Source: Diphasiastrum complanatum
Taxonomy: Eukaryota > Streptophyta > Lycopodiopsida > Lycopodiales > Lycopodiaceae
Length of the DNA: 64,000 nt
Direction of reading: 5' to 3'
Assembly (NCBI GenBank): GCA_029204225.1
Contig: CM055107.1
Coordinates: 16,173,309-16,237,308, forward strand
Positions 45,001 to 60,000 of the stretch are shown here, one piece after another (positions within the stretch are counted from its first letter, which is position 1; each line of letters opens with the position of its first letter). A program made the position numbers and the translations under genes. The notes beneath the pieces were generated by a model. The model saw only the letters and a program-made list of their open reading frames with translations. It was not told the origin of the DNA and did not search any database.

Positions 45001-48000
45001 AAACGCTGCTTTTCAGCTAAATCTCTAATGTAAGAACTTTGGGCAACCATATGGAGCTGCCTCGGGACAGCTATGAGGACTGTCTTGAGCATCATCAGAG
45101 GGATACGAAAAGGAAATTTGCAGCCTCATTTATAGGTAGCAAAGGATGCAATCAAGATGAAGGCTAGAAAAGAGATGGTCAAGGTTTATGCGATTGGGAC
45201 TCAATCCAGATGCACAAGGGAGTCCGAGCAGCAATCCCAATGCTGCAAGGAGGGTACGGAATCACAAATAGCTGCCCAGGCTGTGATCTCGAGAGGGATG
45301 TGGCCTGGCAGCCCCATGAGGGAATCTGGGCATTGTGAGAAGCAGCAGTGAAGGGAAGGGTATATATTGGCCCTTAATGGAATAGAAAAGATTCATTGGG
45401 TAGCAGAGTTGACAGGAATGTTTAGTACAGCCATACTTCTTTTGCCCACTATCAAAATGTTAGTTACTGCTGCAAGGCATTTCAATCTTGCAAATGAAAG
45501 CCTTGTTCATTTCTCACCAAACCATTGAAACTGTCCCTAAAAGTACATCATTCAACACCTTTGCGAACCGAGCTACCAAGAAGCAATGTAGTCAACAGAA
45601 GAAAATGAAGCGTGTAGACTTGACAATGAACATTGGTTGCCAAACAGATTAGAAGGAGAAGACATAATACTGTTGGAAATGGTGAACTCATGCAACCATT
45701 CCCCGGCATTCCCCGAAGTGGCCGAAGTCGAAGTGACCGACATCGAAGTGACCGACAAGAGCCCTTGCAGCCGAAGCCGAAGTCACCGAAGTCATCGACA
45801 TCGAAGTGACTGACAAGGGCTCATACAACCATTCCCGAAGGGGCTGACATATCGGAACCCTACCATATGCTGAAGACAGATTATCGAACCATGGCTCGTC
45901 GGGTAAGCCGAACTATCGGCTTCCCGCCGTCGGGCGTGAAGCTACCAAGCTATCACGCTCAGCCGCCAAAGAGACGTTACGAGAGGGACGGCTAACCAAT
46001 AGATTAGCATAAACCACTCTTGTAATGCTTAGTTAATCTATCTTGTAATCTCACATCGTGGGACATAAGTATAGATCAGAAATCAATAGAAAATAGTAAT
46101 GCTAGAACGTAGAATCTGCAAGTAGCAGAACATAGCATTGTAAGAGGAGCGTGCAGCCGCCAACGAGCGAGACACTGGCGACTCACTTTGAAACAAATCC
46201 AAAATACAAACACATTCTTGTTCTTCCAACTATGATTGTTGTGGTACATCTGTTTGTTTGATTGATTACTGCAATCTCTGTGATCGATAGCCGAGTATCT
46301 AGGTCCTGCAAATTGAGTGCATGGCGTAGCACACTTCCGCCAAGAATAGGCGCTGTTCCTGACTGCACCTGCATTTCAGACAAATAATACAAATCTGTAT
46401 CAACTATTGTGCCAGATATGTGCCACATGCAATGCATTGCTCTTAGATATATTCATTGAGAGGCCAATGGGTGAAAAAAACTTACTTGACCTCAAAATGT
46501 CCAAGTAAAATGTTTGCAAATATTAGTGGCTTTTGAAGGGATTTTGCTGGAAGCAAGAAGATCGGCAATCGTAGTTAAGCAAAAGTTAAATAAGTTAGGC
46601 TATCTATATACTTGGTCCTTGGGGAGATGCATTAAAGGAAGTCATCATAGTTCAAGCAGAAAAAGCTTGTATTTGCCAAATTATGCCAGCATGCTGATAA
46701 CAAGAGCAAGTAAGAAACTAGAAAAACTTCAAGTTTGGCAACAATTTGGGCAAAAAATTTCCAAAATCAAAATTGTTGAGATTTTTAAAACTACATACTG
46801 AAGGTCTCAACAAAAAAAAAAAAATCACCTGAAATTAGACACACAGCACACACCATCAGATTTTATTTCGATCTTGCACATCACTAATAGCACATTGTTT
46901 CCCAGAAAAGTCTCAAGGATCAGTGTAAGCCGAAGAAGACCTTGGTTGCTTCCCATTATCAACAACATACAAGGCATAAGAAATATACATTAACAATCTC
47001 AGGAAAATGGATAAATGGAGAAGCTAAGATGATAACCTTGCCCATAATAGTAGGTTGGCGACTCAATCCCACCCATTCGTAAGTCTTCCCATCAAAATAC
47101 CGTACAGTTTTCATTCCAAACCATATTCCTGATGATTTGAGACATATCAAAGAAATGCTGGTTATACAAGCTCCAACTACACAAGCCAAGCCAATCCCTT
47201 CAATCACCCTCCAACTCTTTTTCAGCATTAATTCTTTGTAGATTATGAGTACTCTGCAACTAAAACCTTAACAAATAAATCTAGCAGCAGAAATATAACT
47301 TAAAAAGACTTTTAGTAAATGTTAATCCTTACAGTGAACTGAAATTCTGTATCTCAACTCTAAATTCTCGAAGAGATCACAATCAAAATTCCTGAGGTTA
47401 TAGAAGCAAAGGAGATCTCAAAAAAAACTATGATTTCACACATCTTTGAAGTCTCCTTCGCAAACTAGGCACTTGCACTGACGTGCCATTTCAATATTTT
47501 GAGTGTCAATGTGCCAAGTTATGTAAAGAAACTCACCAAACCAATTACAAACCAATATGTCTAGTACGATGCTATCCCACCAGCACTCATTAAAGTTTGG
47601 TAACATGTGATTGAATGTCACCTGACAACCACAATCACAAGATATTTCAAAGAACAGAAAACCAGTTGCAAACAATCCTACTAGACAAATGCTTTATATC
47701 CATCATTCAATAAATCGATACTTTTCCACCACAAACTTAAGTGGCCAAGTCAGCACAATAGATCTCCATCTTCTCTATAATAGCATGTCAAGCTTTTCAT
47801 TGATCAACAGCACTTACATGCAAATTGTGGCCCTGCAATGGGCCTGCATCAAGCATATTTCTCATCTTCTGGAGGCCACTCACCAGTATATTCGGCATTT
47901 TCTCTATAGGTTAGAGGACATGGCTTGGTCAGCTTGGAATAAAACCATTATTTTACAGGTCACACTTCTTGGGGTTGGATTTGGCTGGACAAACTATACT

Positions 48001-51000
48001 ACCTCAGTATCTGCATAGTGGTTTATCCCATGGGCTCAGGATTATGTTGGGGCAAAAAAGTTGGCCCCAACGTCGACAATGATCTTAAATAAGAATAACA
48101 CGTCTACTAAATATAACATGTCTACTAGTGAGGCAAAAAAAGCTCAACGTTATGTGGAGGATAGTACTCGCAATAACAAAGAGAAGTGCAATCTTCAACC
48201 TTATGTCCAGCCACAACCCTCGCAATAACAAAGAGAAGTGCAATCTTCAACCTTATGTCCAGCCACAACATAGTGTGGACCAAATGTTACAATATATCTA
48301 CTTCATCAGTGCCCAAGAGTAGGTGCAAATCAGATGCACAAGTGTACATCCACATTAGGTTCTATAGTGACTGAAATTACCATAAAAAAGCATAGTTGAT
48401 GAGCTCAAAAACATAGATATAAAATCTAATCATTGTGACAAGACTTAACAAATTGTATGAATCCTAGCAGCATACCTCCATCATTTCAAATACAATTGAA
48501 AGGACCCACAAAAGAGACGAATTTCGAATCATTATAGCTTTTCCCCACCATCCCAACACATGAGCTATCACAAACTCATCAAAAAGTGTATCCTGAAAGT
48601 CACCAAGAGGCTACTTCTTACAATCCAATACATGGTGTCATTCAAGACATAGTTAAGTTCAAATCTTTGTTCAAGAAATGCTTGATATACAAAATTATCA
48701 GAAAAAAGTATGGGGAATAAACTTGATTAACGCCTATTCACTATGTAACTATGAACTATTTTGTGTCAACACTCTTCAACCTCGTTGAATTAGGTTAAAT
48801 AAGAAAAATCAAAGCCTTCTTATCAAGAAGTATACCCAAAAATCATTTCTATAAACCTTTACATGTCACGAGCTTTCCTTGGATATTATTGTGAAATGAG
48901 TTCTATAGACAAAGTTTTCAAGTTGCAAATATAAAACAAAATGAAGGTTTGCTTTAGTGATAAAACTTAACAATATCTATGAAATGGCAACATGAAACAA
49001 GCAGTTCTTTTTGTGCCTCTTTGAATAAGCCCATTCTATCTTTCTATGCAAACACAACGTTGCAATATGGTTTTTTTAGACTTCTTGGCTTGTTCAACGT
49101 AATATTTTGAAATGTGCTTACTAGACATGATAGCCTTTAGCCTTCAACTTCAAAGGCTAGACTACATAAGGGCCATGCTTCGCTACTTAGTCTTCAGTGG
49201 TTCTTTTTCAAGAAGTACATTCGGGATGCCTTGGGTAAGCGTAACTTGTTTTGACGTTTTTGTTTCACCCACAACTATGTATGTAGCGGAGGCTTGGTGC
49301 ACTGGGATTCCTAAGTCATAGTGGACTAGTATTTCTCTTCTACGCATCATTATGGTTGCACATATGATCTAGGCCAAGCCATATGTTCCTCACCAGATTA
49401 TGCTTGCTGAGTTTGCTATCATACCACTTCGGGTTGAGGCTATTTTTAGGTTGATTACATACATCCAGAAAGTTATAAGCGCCTTTCAATTTCACGTTAT
49501 CCACACACAACTTTTCTTTCTTCTCAATAGCTTCATCACCAGGGTCATCAGTTATCATGGTACTCCTAGGCTTCTCGTCTCTTACATATATATGGCATTG
49601 ATATTTCTGATCTACCAACAGGATCCCATCAATATCTTAGGAGGACTATTTACCGTGCATATTCTTGAGTGACATGGCAGAGGCCCCTTGGAACAAACTG
49701 GACTTCTATCGCTCCAGTTTCCTGAAGCTGGACATTGCCGAGGTCCCAGTTTTACCTCGTTACTTGGATAGTGGACTCTCACATTGTCATTGGGACAGTT
49801 CCGAATTTCCTCACACTAGCTATATGTGGAGAAGGGACGTTTCCAAAGCATTCCTCATATGAGTAGACTTTGTCAAATGTGCACATTAGGGGAGGTGGAG
49901 TCAAAGGAGCATTTTCTATTCATATGCCCTATACTTGAGATGTACTTGGTCTTATATGCCTTTGGCCAAAAACAGCCATGTTAAAACAACAATGCTCACA
50001 CACAGAATTACCAGCAAAGGAAAGATCAATACTTGAAATGCTAGAGTTACCTGGCATCTTAAAAGATGGCCCTTTAGCTTGCCTCCGTTTTTTTGGGGAT
50101 TCCTTTGCCACATGACCGGGTTCCATGCAATTAAAGCACAGATTGCCGCTTCTGGCTTTTGCAAAGGTCTCCTGGTCCATAGTAGATCTTTTACTGATAT
50201 CGATTCATTGTATGCCGATGATGTTGAACTCATGCAACGTTCTAGAGAGGGGTTATAGAGACATCTAGACGATTTATGCTCTTTCTGTTCACAATGGGGT
50301 TTGTCTACAAACATTGTGAAGACCAAAGTTATGGTCTTCAACACATCTTGGGCATTCATGCACCACATCCATGAAAATTAGAGTGCCTTTCAATCTGGTC
50401 TTCCGTAAAACATCTCTACGTGTAACAGACGAGTTAAAGCAAATAGGTGCAGTAGGTTTACTCCCTTTCTTGAGCATGGCAACTCAAGACATGGTCTCCT
50501 CTTTCTGCTTCTCGATTTGGGCTTCCAATTCTTTGAGCTTCTTGGATGATTTCGTTGTAGCAAGGATAGGTTGGATTCGGAGTTGCTTCAACATATCCAC
50601 TTCTTGTTTTGGCCGACAATTGGTTTCTTAGAGCTGGGACATTTTGAGTTTAACCAAGTGCTCTGCTTTCAACCCTTGGAAATCCTGCAGTTGTACATTC
50701 ATGCTAGCAGCGACATAGGATTCAGTAGCCTTAGCAAAGGTGTACGGTTCATTTAAAGAGGGGTATTACTCTATTGGGGGGGCAGGGGGGGGGAGGTGTT
50801 GGCAGCAGCAACAATAGCAAAGGGGTGCCATGCAGCATCAACATCAGGCTATTGCTGCGTAGCAACTAGGGAAGGCTGTTGTGCAGCAGCTGCGGAGATG
50901 GGGGGCGAGGGAAAAATGGAAAGAGAGGGGGATGGAGGTGATGGAGAGAGGAGATGAAGGGGAGGGTGGGCTCCCCCTCGTTTTTCATGCCTTAGAGAGA

Positions 51001-54000
51001 GGGGAGGAAGCCGATCTAGGAGGAGGGCACCAAAGTTGGAGAGCATTTACCCATGATTCAATAAAAATGTAGCAAATGGTGTCCTATCCTTTTCATACAA
51101 CTACATGATTTTCTATAAATAAGAATTGTGGTTTGGTAAATAGTTGAAAATCTCAATAGCCATCAAATTTTAGATAGATCCATCAAATATCATGTACTTT
51201 TAGTACATCAGGCTTATAATGCATTATAATATCCAATGTAAAATTTGTTAGGCCCAAAAGCAGCTATTAGCCTTAAGAATAAGGTGGTTCCCTCTTGAGG
51301 CCATGCAAAGTATTCAAATAAAGATACTAGGCCAACAAGCGCCCAAAGTACAATTAATAAGACTTAACAAGGCTAACTATCTTTCAAGATAGTTATGTTT
51401 AGTTAAGTTAGGAAATATAGACAAGAGACATCAATTTGAGTATGGTTGGGAAATCTGCTATCGGACATTTGTCTAAAGCGATATGCTCTAACAATTGTCT
51501 TATGTGCTAATCAAAGTTCCATTGCCTTATCGGCCAACCCTAGATTTCATTCTAGGGGTAAGCGCATTGAAATTAAATATCACTATATCAAAAGTAAGAT
51601 TCTCAACAAAGAGGTAAGCTTAGAGTGCTGTCGAACGCAAAAGATGACAACAAATAAATTCACTAAGGCACTGAGCATTGATGCACACAACAAATTTTTG
51701 TGCTTAGTTTGAAGATCAAGGCATTCATGGATCCAAATTAAAAAGGAAAGGGGGGGGGGGTGTTGGATTTATCCCTTTTCTCCCTAAATGCCATTTTTAA
51801 TCTAGATTCATTCATGTTACTACATATTTACTCGCATTGTCACACAATCTGTAGAAATACACGAGAATCGAAGACAGGTACCTACACAACGGTCAAAATA
51901 TCAAAGGCAGTCAAACTATAGAGGAACGTCCAACTTTCAGATTTTTGTCAATGTGGATGTATGCTACTCTGAATTACCGTTTCGTCTGACATTGCTCTGT
52001 CTGACGTTTATTTCTACAACTAACAGTCATTCGACTTTGTGTTTGTCTAGGTATTTGTCCTTATCGATCCTGATGACTTCAAAGTTAGAATCAAGTAGAA
52101 TCAGCCGAGTCATGGTTCTCAACTCTCATGCACACAAGAATAGGCACACAAAAGAATGGAAAGGACATCAATACTCCACTTTTTAAGGCCTAGCAAGAAA
52201 AGTAATCAGCAAGTTGGACACATGCCACAAATAGTCTGGTAGAGGAGCCACAGGTTACCAGCCATAGGGGTCTACTTCTCGAGTAAGTTTCAAACATGCA
52301 CTTCACAATATCGGACATTCAATAAGATGAAATATCCTCTTACATAGCATCCATCTCTCATTAGATTGAAAAAAAAAAGACCTTCTAGAATGATTCTTCT
52401 TGAACGCTCTAGCTTCTAAAGGTTCATCGAGGTGAATTGTTTCTTGTAAGCTATTTGCAAATCAAAAAAAGAGTTTTCATGCATGGTCTTTTGTCATAGC
52501 GCTAGTTGAAATTGCAAGTATGTTTGTATATAGATTCAAAACTTGAGAGATTTGCAAGTCTAAGGGTCAACACCCTTCAAGTGTACTTTGACTAATATAC
52601 CTTTTGTAGAGTCGAGCTTCATGGGTTACAGATTGGGTCTGACAATAGTCATTTTTTCAAAGTAGCTGTTTTCAAACTTTTCATTCACCTCAACAAGCAA
52701 ATAAGGCAGCACTTTCCTAGATGTTGTGTATCGTAGCTCTTCATGCTGAACAGCAGTGATGGCTACCATACAAAAGTTTAATAGATGCATACATTTTTTA
52801 AGCCTTGTAATTATAAGCACATTGTTTGACGTCACAAACATTGCAAATCGTCAACAAGTTTAGCATTTGTATATCTATTTGTGAGATTAAATTATTCAAA
52901 ATTTTAACTTGAGAAGTCAATGATGCCATAAGGTAAAGTTTAGAAAAAATATGCATGCAACAAAAAAAGTCAAAAGATGTAACTTTTGCAAACTGTAGTG
53001 CTGAGCTTCACATGAACAAGCTCCAAATTCCTCAAAAGAAGCCTGAAAGAAAAAGCGAACTTGGCGAACTTAAATCCAACTACTTGATAGAGCATTTAAG
53101 ATGTCTGGGTTGAATAGGCATCCGAAAGCAGCTTATATATGAGAGCATCGTGGCAAGTCTTGAAGTGGCTATCATGATTGGCATGAATTACAATGTAATG
53201 ATCTACCAAAGAGTTCAGTTCCTTTCCACAGTACGTGAAGGGATCATGTTGATGCCCCAAGTAAGTTATATATGCAAGATGCATTTATAAAACCACCTCA
53301 CAGACATTCAGCAGTATAAAATTGTAATAACAACTACATTTTAGCTTTTGTATTTTGCAATAAATTGATATGCATTACAGCAGACATATACACATATGGT
53401 GAACTTTGAAAAATTATGAAAAGTACCTATTTCCTTATAATCATGCAAATTAAAGTATTATCAACCCATCAAAATGTTGATGTTGATATGTAAAAACCAC
53501 GAATGGTATCAGATCAGCAATATTGTGCTTATGTATCTACTAGAAATCCTGTGACAGAAAGCAAACTAGTTGTAATCGATATAAAAAAGGTGAGAATTCT
53601 GCACCTCAATGAGAAAAAATCTTCAGTGAAAACTTAGAAATACAAGATCAAGACAGATTTTCATACATAGACATTCTTAAACCTGTTCTCAGGATTTTCT
53701 GGAGTGTATATTCGGCAATCAGTCCCATACGAGCGCTCCGGTAGCTCTGTCCGTTAAGATCAAATCAGGAGAAATGAAGTTAGAAAGATTGACTGTTGGA
53801 AAAGAACAATGTATATTGCAGATGATAGAAAACCTGGGGGAAAGGGAATGCTCCAACTGAGATTGATCTTACTTGTGAAAGCTATTACTATAAGTTATAA
53901 TTGACAATAGACAAAAAGGTATGGTCTAATCTAGATCGCTAATAAAGAAAAAAACTTCAGTAACCTAAGGACACAGCATCCCCGCCCAAAGAATAACTTA

Positions 54001-57000
54001 CATATTAAGACAAGCATTACAGAGAGCTAGATGGCAAGCCAAGCTCAAAATCTGATGTATAGCACATATGTGGCACTGATTTTAAAGAGGCTCTAACAAA
54101 AAATGAAAACAGATGTCTCTCTCTCGAGTTACAAGAACTCAAGAATTAGGATCATTTGTGGGTCACAGTTTCTGTTTTCGCACAAAATTTTACAGGAACT
54201 TCAGCAAGTTGATGAGCAGTCAGATTGTGAATCCAAGCACTAAAGAGAGAAGCAAAAGATGAAATACAAAGTTCTCCCAAACCAAACAATATGGAAACAA
54301 TAAATGACTGTAAAAAGTGGGGGCCAACCAGTCTGCCAGAGAAGTGCTACGTTACCAAGTTATGAGCGAAGGACTACAACAGAACATATAAGGAGAGACG
54401 AGAATGGAATGATATAGGGAAAATAACTAGGAGACATCGGAAAACAATGGTCTCCACAAATATCTATTGTACCTAACCTGAATTTGCTGGCTCAATTAAA
54501 CTAATAGATGTTAAACTTGGCAACCTGAACTAATCGAACTAAGACCTAAGCAACTCCTTGATCAACCATTGATAATGAGGTCTGAAAGCCTAGTTACACT
54601 GAGGGCCCAAAACTCTAGTGTTAAAGTTACACTTGCTTGTAGCCGCCCAACAATGGCCAAAATGACCAATATCTAATTAATTTGTATAGCAAATTTAAAT
54701 AAAGGAACCAAGTGCCCAAGCCATATGGTTGCAATTACAGGCAAAATAGGTGTTGCCCCATGATCCATAAAGATGTCTTTATCCATAACATTTGGTCTTT
54801 AACTCTGAATGTCAGCAGTTCAATGAGCATTTGCATGTCCACAAACACCATTAAGGCCTTAAGGGCGACTACTGGTGTTTAGGCCCAAATGTTGTTGGCA
54901 CTTAGCTCTTATATACAGTTGGCTTTGGGCCATTGGCCATGTTGTTGAGCCTATGATTCATGAGGAAATGCCCTTGGTGTACATTCTAGATAATAGCTGT
55001 TTAAAGACACTGTTTTCAGATTATCAAAATATAATTTATGAGAAACATTGTGATTCCATTTGTACTGCCTTGTTTGGGGGCATGTGCTCAAGATAATAGC
55101 ATTACAGTAACGTATGGACTTAGTGTTCATGCATATTCTTAATGAGATGCTCTGCTAATGTTCTAATTTTTTAGAGTGCTCAATATGTTTTATATGCTGA
55201 TTTTAGCAGAACAAGGCACTAACGCACATAGATCTCTCTCCAGACATTTATTTGGATGCTATTAAGCATTCATGCATATGAGTCCATGGTCATATTCTTC
55301 TTACTCTAGTGCATATTGGGACCTTTAGATAAGCAGACTGCTTAGTCATATATGGACTAGGGTGGCATAATCCTTAAACCTTATTGGATCCTCATGGACT
55401 ATATACGTCAAGAGTTCCACAAGCCACTGATGTACATGCAATGAACTTCTTTGGGAATTTGGTATATAATTCACCAGTTATTGTCCATTTCTTATTTTGC
55501 TACTTTATCAAATGTTGTGTTCATAAATTGTGTCGAAGCACTTTCAAGAGCAAGTAGATTATTTTCGGGCAATAAGTAAGTACTTTACAACCTTGTTCTT
55601 CATTGTTGCATCTTGGAGACAATAGTGGCAAATCATGGCAACAATTGTGGCAGGGCAAGGAGGAATCTTTCTCTCAGAAAGACGAACAAATAGAGTTGCA
55701 AAGATCATCCACCACAATTTGTAGCAGTATGTAGCATATCAGCTGACCAAGGAAAAATCAGTACAGCACACAAGTCTAGCATTGTCATTTATTTGGTCCA
55801 CAACAAGCTAAAAGGGGGTAGAGCAAAGTCAATAGGGCACACAAGTGTGATAGAATCTCATAAGTTAACATGCCTTGCTCCTTTTCAACCAGTTCTTGCA
55901 CAATTTTGACCTCACAGCCTAACACCAATATTAGATTACTGCAGGGAAAGTGAGTAGTACCAGTGTAGCCTTTTCATCGATTGATTTTCATACTACACCC
56001 AAAGAAAAATACTTTTTCCAATCTAATGTTCATTATCATGCCTTATACACAAGCATCTGCCAGTGCTTGGATAAACATGTAGCTCAGATGCATAGTTTTA
56101 AGAATAACACACACCATCAGATACAAGATGACCATCTCTAGAGTCTACAGAGGGTTCCATTCAGCAGTTGAAAGCTTCTATACAGCATTTGGTTGAGGTT
56201 ATGGAACCTTCTTAGTACCACCTGCAATAACATTTGCAAACTCTCTCTTGAGTCTTGACTACTCATTGTTCCTAATACTCAACCTCCAATTATGATTGTA
56301 CAAACCGATAATCACAATACCCTCATTCTGAATTCAAGGACCAAGTATGACTTGTTTTGTATTGTGGTTCTTCTAGTGGCAATGAGATAGAAAATTGGTT
56401 AGACAAGAATGAAAATTTAAAACATGTTTTGAAATGCATCCAAAAAGTGAGGACTAGCAAATCCAGATAGCAGTTATACATTTGGATGGTTGAGCTTCAA
56501 ATTCGTAGAGCTCTCATAAGCGAGATGCTTTAGAAAATACCTATGTAGATTGTCCAGTTGGGTAGCTTTTCAATAGGATATCCGTGAAGCTATGTGAATC
56601 TTGAAGCTTACTCATTATTATCGAGATATCTTTCACATCCTATGGCAAAAATGTATGAATGAAAACAATGAATGCTTTACCAAGCAGTCTTATTTGCCTC
56701 CAAATGATACCATCAACGAGATTGTACCACACTTTATAGTAGCAAAAGGGTCACTTCATTATGAAGTTGCTTACTTATGGCCCTTTTCACTTTTTAAGAA
56801 TATCCTTCTTGCTCCCTTCTCGCTACTCTCTCCTCCTATTACTTGCCCTTCTTTTGACTGTTTGCCAAGTAACCATGTGAGTAGCTCCTTAGTTTAATAG
56901 AACAGTGGGGCCCATGTATGCCATGATGTTGACATTGTCTTTCATTTCCTTAAATCTTCAGTTACCAATTTTTCTTGTGATTCTTGCTCAAAAGATTCAT

Positions 57001-60000
57001 CTTCAGAGTCAATAATCAATGTTGGCCCTCAGCTCCTTTCTCCTGCTCTTGAACATGAGGTGTGTGATTCTGATCAATTATCACATCTCTATCAACAATT
57101 TTCTTTTTCTTTGCAAGATCATACAATCTATAAGCCTGCCCCTTGTCACTGTAGTCCAACTTTGTCTCTTGCCCCATGGAACGTGAGCATATGTCGTGAA
57201 CCCAAAACTCAAAGGTGCGCCACCTTCCACTCATTTCCACTAAATGCTTCCTTGAGTGTGATTCTTTTGACAACCTTTGTTAGAGTTCTGTTTAGTAAAT
57301 ATACTACCGTTTTTATTGCTTTTGTCTAGAAGGAACTTGATAGACTTTAGCTTACACCTATGAACAAACTCTAGCACAGTGATCGCTCTATTCTTCTGTT
57401 CGACTGCACCATTTTGGTGAGGAGTGTACATAAGAGTATACTGCAGTTTAATACCCTTGGTGCTGGAGACCTCAACAAACTGATCCGATATGTACACACC
57501 TTATTTCTTTCTATGTTCAACTCTCTACATGAGCTTTGAAATGCTTGGGGTACCCCAAAGTTTCACACTTTTAAAATAGAAAATAGACTTGAATATTCCT
57601 TGTGATGTCATTGACAAAAGTCATGAAGTAGTACAATCCTCGTGCAGACCTAGCTTGAGTTGGTCCAGAAAAATCTGAATATATCAATTTCAACACCTCC
57701 TTTGCCCTATACACTCCATTATTTGAATGCTTACACCTATGTTACTTACTCATAACACAAGCCTCACATCCACTAGAAATTGATTAAAATGAAGGAAGTT
57801 CAATCACTGTATTAGCCTTCTTCAGGTCTGAAAATTCAAATGGCAATATCTCTCATGTAATGTGCCTTGACTTTCATCTAATGTAGAGAGTGCTTGTTTG
57901 TTGAGAATGGTAGTGGAGAGCCAATACAAGAAGTCTTCTTCTATGTCTTTTGCAATCCTTGTAATTATATGCCTTGTCTTTCACGAAGCATATCTTTTCA
58001 TGGAAGTCCACCTTCGTGTGCTGTTTTAAAATTCCTCCAATGGAAAGTATTCTTGTTAAGCTTAGCGTTGCCCATCCGCCTTCTCGAACACCTTATCGTA
58101 TGTCCCAATCTGAACAAGCCGAGGTCCAGCGTCAAGTTTCCAATCTCTTACAGCAAGGCCTCATCGTTCCTAGTTAGAGTCCTTTTGGAGCTCCTGTTTT
58201 ACTGCTCAATAAGAAAGACGGCACTAAGCGCCTCTGTATTAATTATTGCGCTCTTGCTCGTCTTACTATTCGTAATCAATACCCCATTCCTCACATGGAT
58301 GATTTATTTGATCGCTTGGGTAAAGCTCAAATCTTTTCTAAGATCGATTTGCGATCAGGCTACCATTAGATTCGTATTCACCTTGGCGATGAGTTTCATA
58401 CCGCTTTTCGTACTTCTACAGGTCTCTATGAGTTTCGAGTCTTACCTTTTGGTGTCACCAATGGCCCTCCTACCTTTCAGAACGTTATGAATAAAAAAAT
58501 TTGGCCTTGGCTTGGTAGTTGTGTCCTTGTTTAATTTTTGCTTCTCATTTGGATCGCGAAGGCATAAGACAATAATTAGGTTGTTTCTCGTAAAGCAAAT
58601 GCGTTGATGGAGAGTCGGTTTTCTTGTCTGAGCATTGACGGCAGCTTTAACCCAATCTTCTATGTAGCCAAAATGTAGTAGTACTGTCTGCATTTGCACC
58701 GCGTGCTTCTATTTTGGAGCGATTCTAGTTGGCCCTTGTGGAGAAGAAGTCACTGTAGAATAGTGTGCTCGTATCTTTTTATCTAAAATTTTTTGATTAC
58801 ATGGTCTCCCTAGTTCTATTCTTATAGGCCGTGATACTTGTTTTACTTCTGGGTTTTGGACTGAACTTATGCATATCTTACATATTAAAATTTTTATGGG
58901 TACAACCTATCACTCTTCTGCTGACGGCCAGTCTGAAGTCCTTAATCGTATTGTTGAAAAATCTTTACGTAACTATGTCTCACCTTTTGGATCAACATTT
59001 GTGTTTTGCAGAATACAACTATAACAGTTCTGTCAGTACCAGTACAGGTGTGTCTCCATTTCTACAGGCTAATGGATATTCTCCATTGCTTCCAGGTATT
59101 CCACCCTCTCCTGATGACATTCCTATTACTTTGTCTTCTTTTCTTACTAATTCTCGTAATTCTATTCTACAGGCACAACAACATTTGGCGCGAGCTCAAC
59201 ATCGTTATAAGTCCTTAATTGATAGGTCTTTTATAGAGTTTACTGAGGGCTAGTCTGTTTATGTTCGCCTTTCATTTGCACGTCATAAGTTTGTTCAGGG
59301 TCGTTCTCTTACTGAAAAATTGTCTACTCATTATTATGATCCTGATTGTCGAGAAGCTTAGCCCTGTTACATACCGTTTACAGTTATCTGTCACTACACG
59401 TGCTTGTGATATTTTTCATGTTAGTCTACTACATTCGTCTCTGTTTCCCGGTGAGCCATGTGATTCTTCATTTCCTAGTGACCTAGAACTTTTTCCATTT
59501 TTACCTACTGCTATTTTACAAGTTCGAGTCATTGCGTTGTCGTCGTTGTATTGTATTGTCCCAATATAAATCTCAATCCATGTGACAAACCCCCATCTAG
59601 ATATCTAGCGAGGATAGGATAACCCGTACAGTCGGTCTACATAAAGATGGATCTATAGTAGCTTCACTCCAAGTTGCCCATCCCAACTCTACGTATATAG
59701 GATCTGTATATAGGTTGACAAATATAGTGATGTGTACCCTCCGGAAGTGACGATAAAGAAATACCCATGGAATCAATTAGCCTTCCTACCTGAGAATACC
59801 ATGAGAGGTGAAATCCCTAGCTATGGAGTAATTGTGATGATGTAATGGCTGCATAGGAATATCTGAACTCTCTGTTGTTCATCTGCATCAGTCTTTGGAG
59901 GAAAATAACAATCCAAACAATAGCCTCAACCTGTAATGGAGGAAATGCAAATTCTGCAAGTATAATCTGATGAGGGATAGAAGGTTTCGCTCAGATCATA

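Noticed and set aside
53667-53683. A separate 16-nt micro-exon in PSS1
   Set aside because: I first placed a donor at 53682 and needed a micro-exon for the missing residues. The frame simply reads on through RFKNVY to a better donor (GTATGA) at 53666, and phases then agree.
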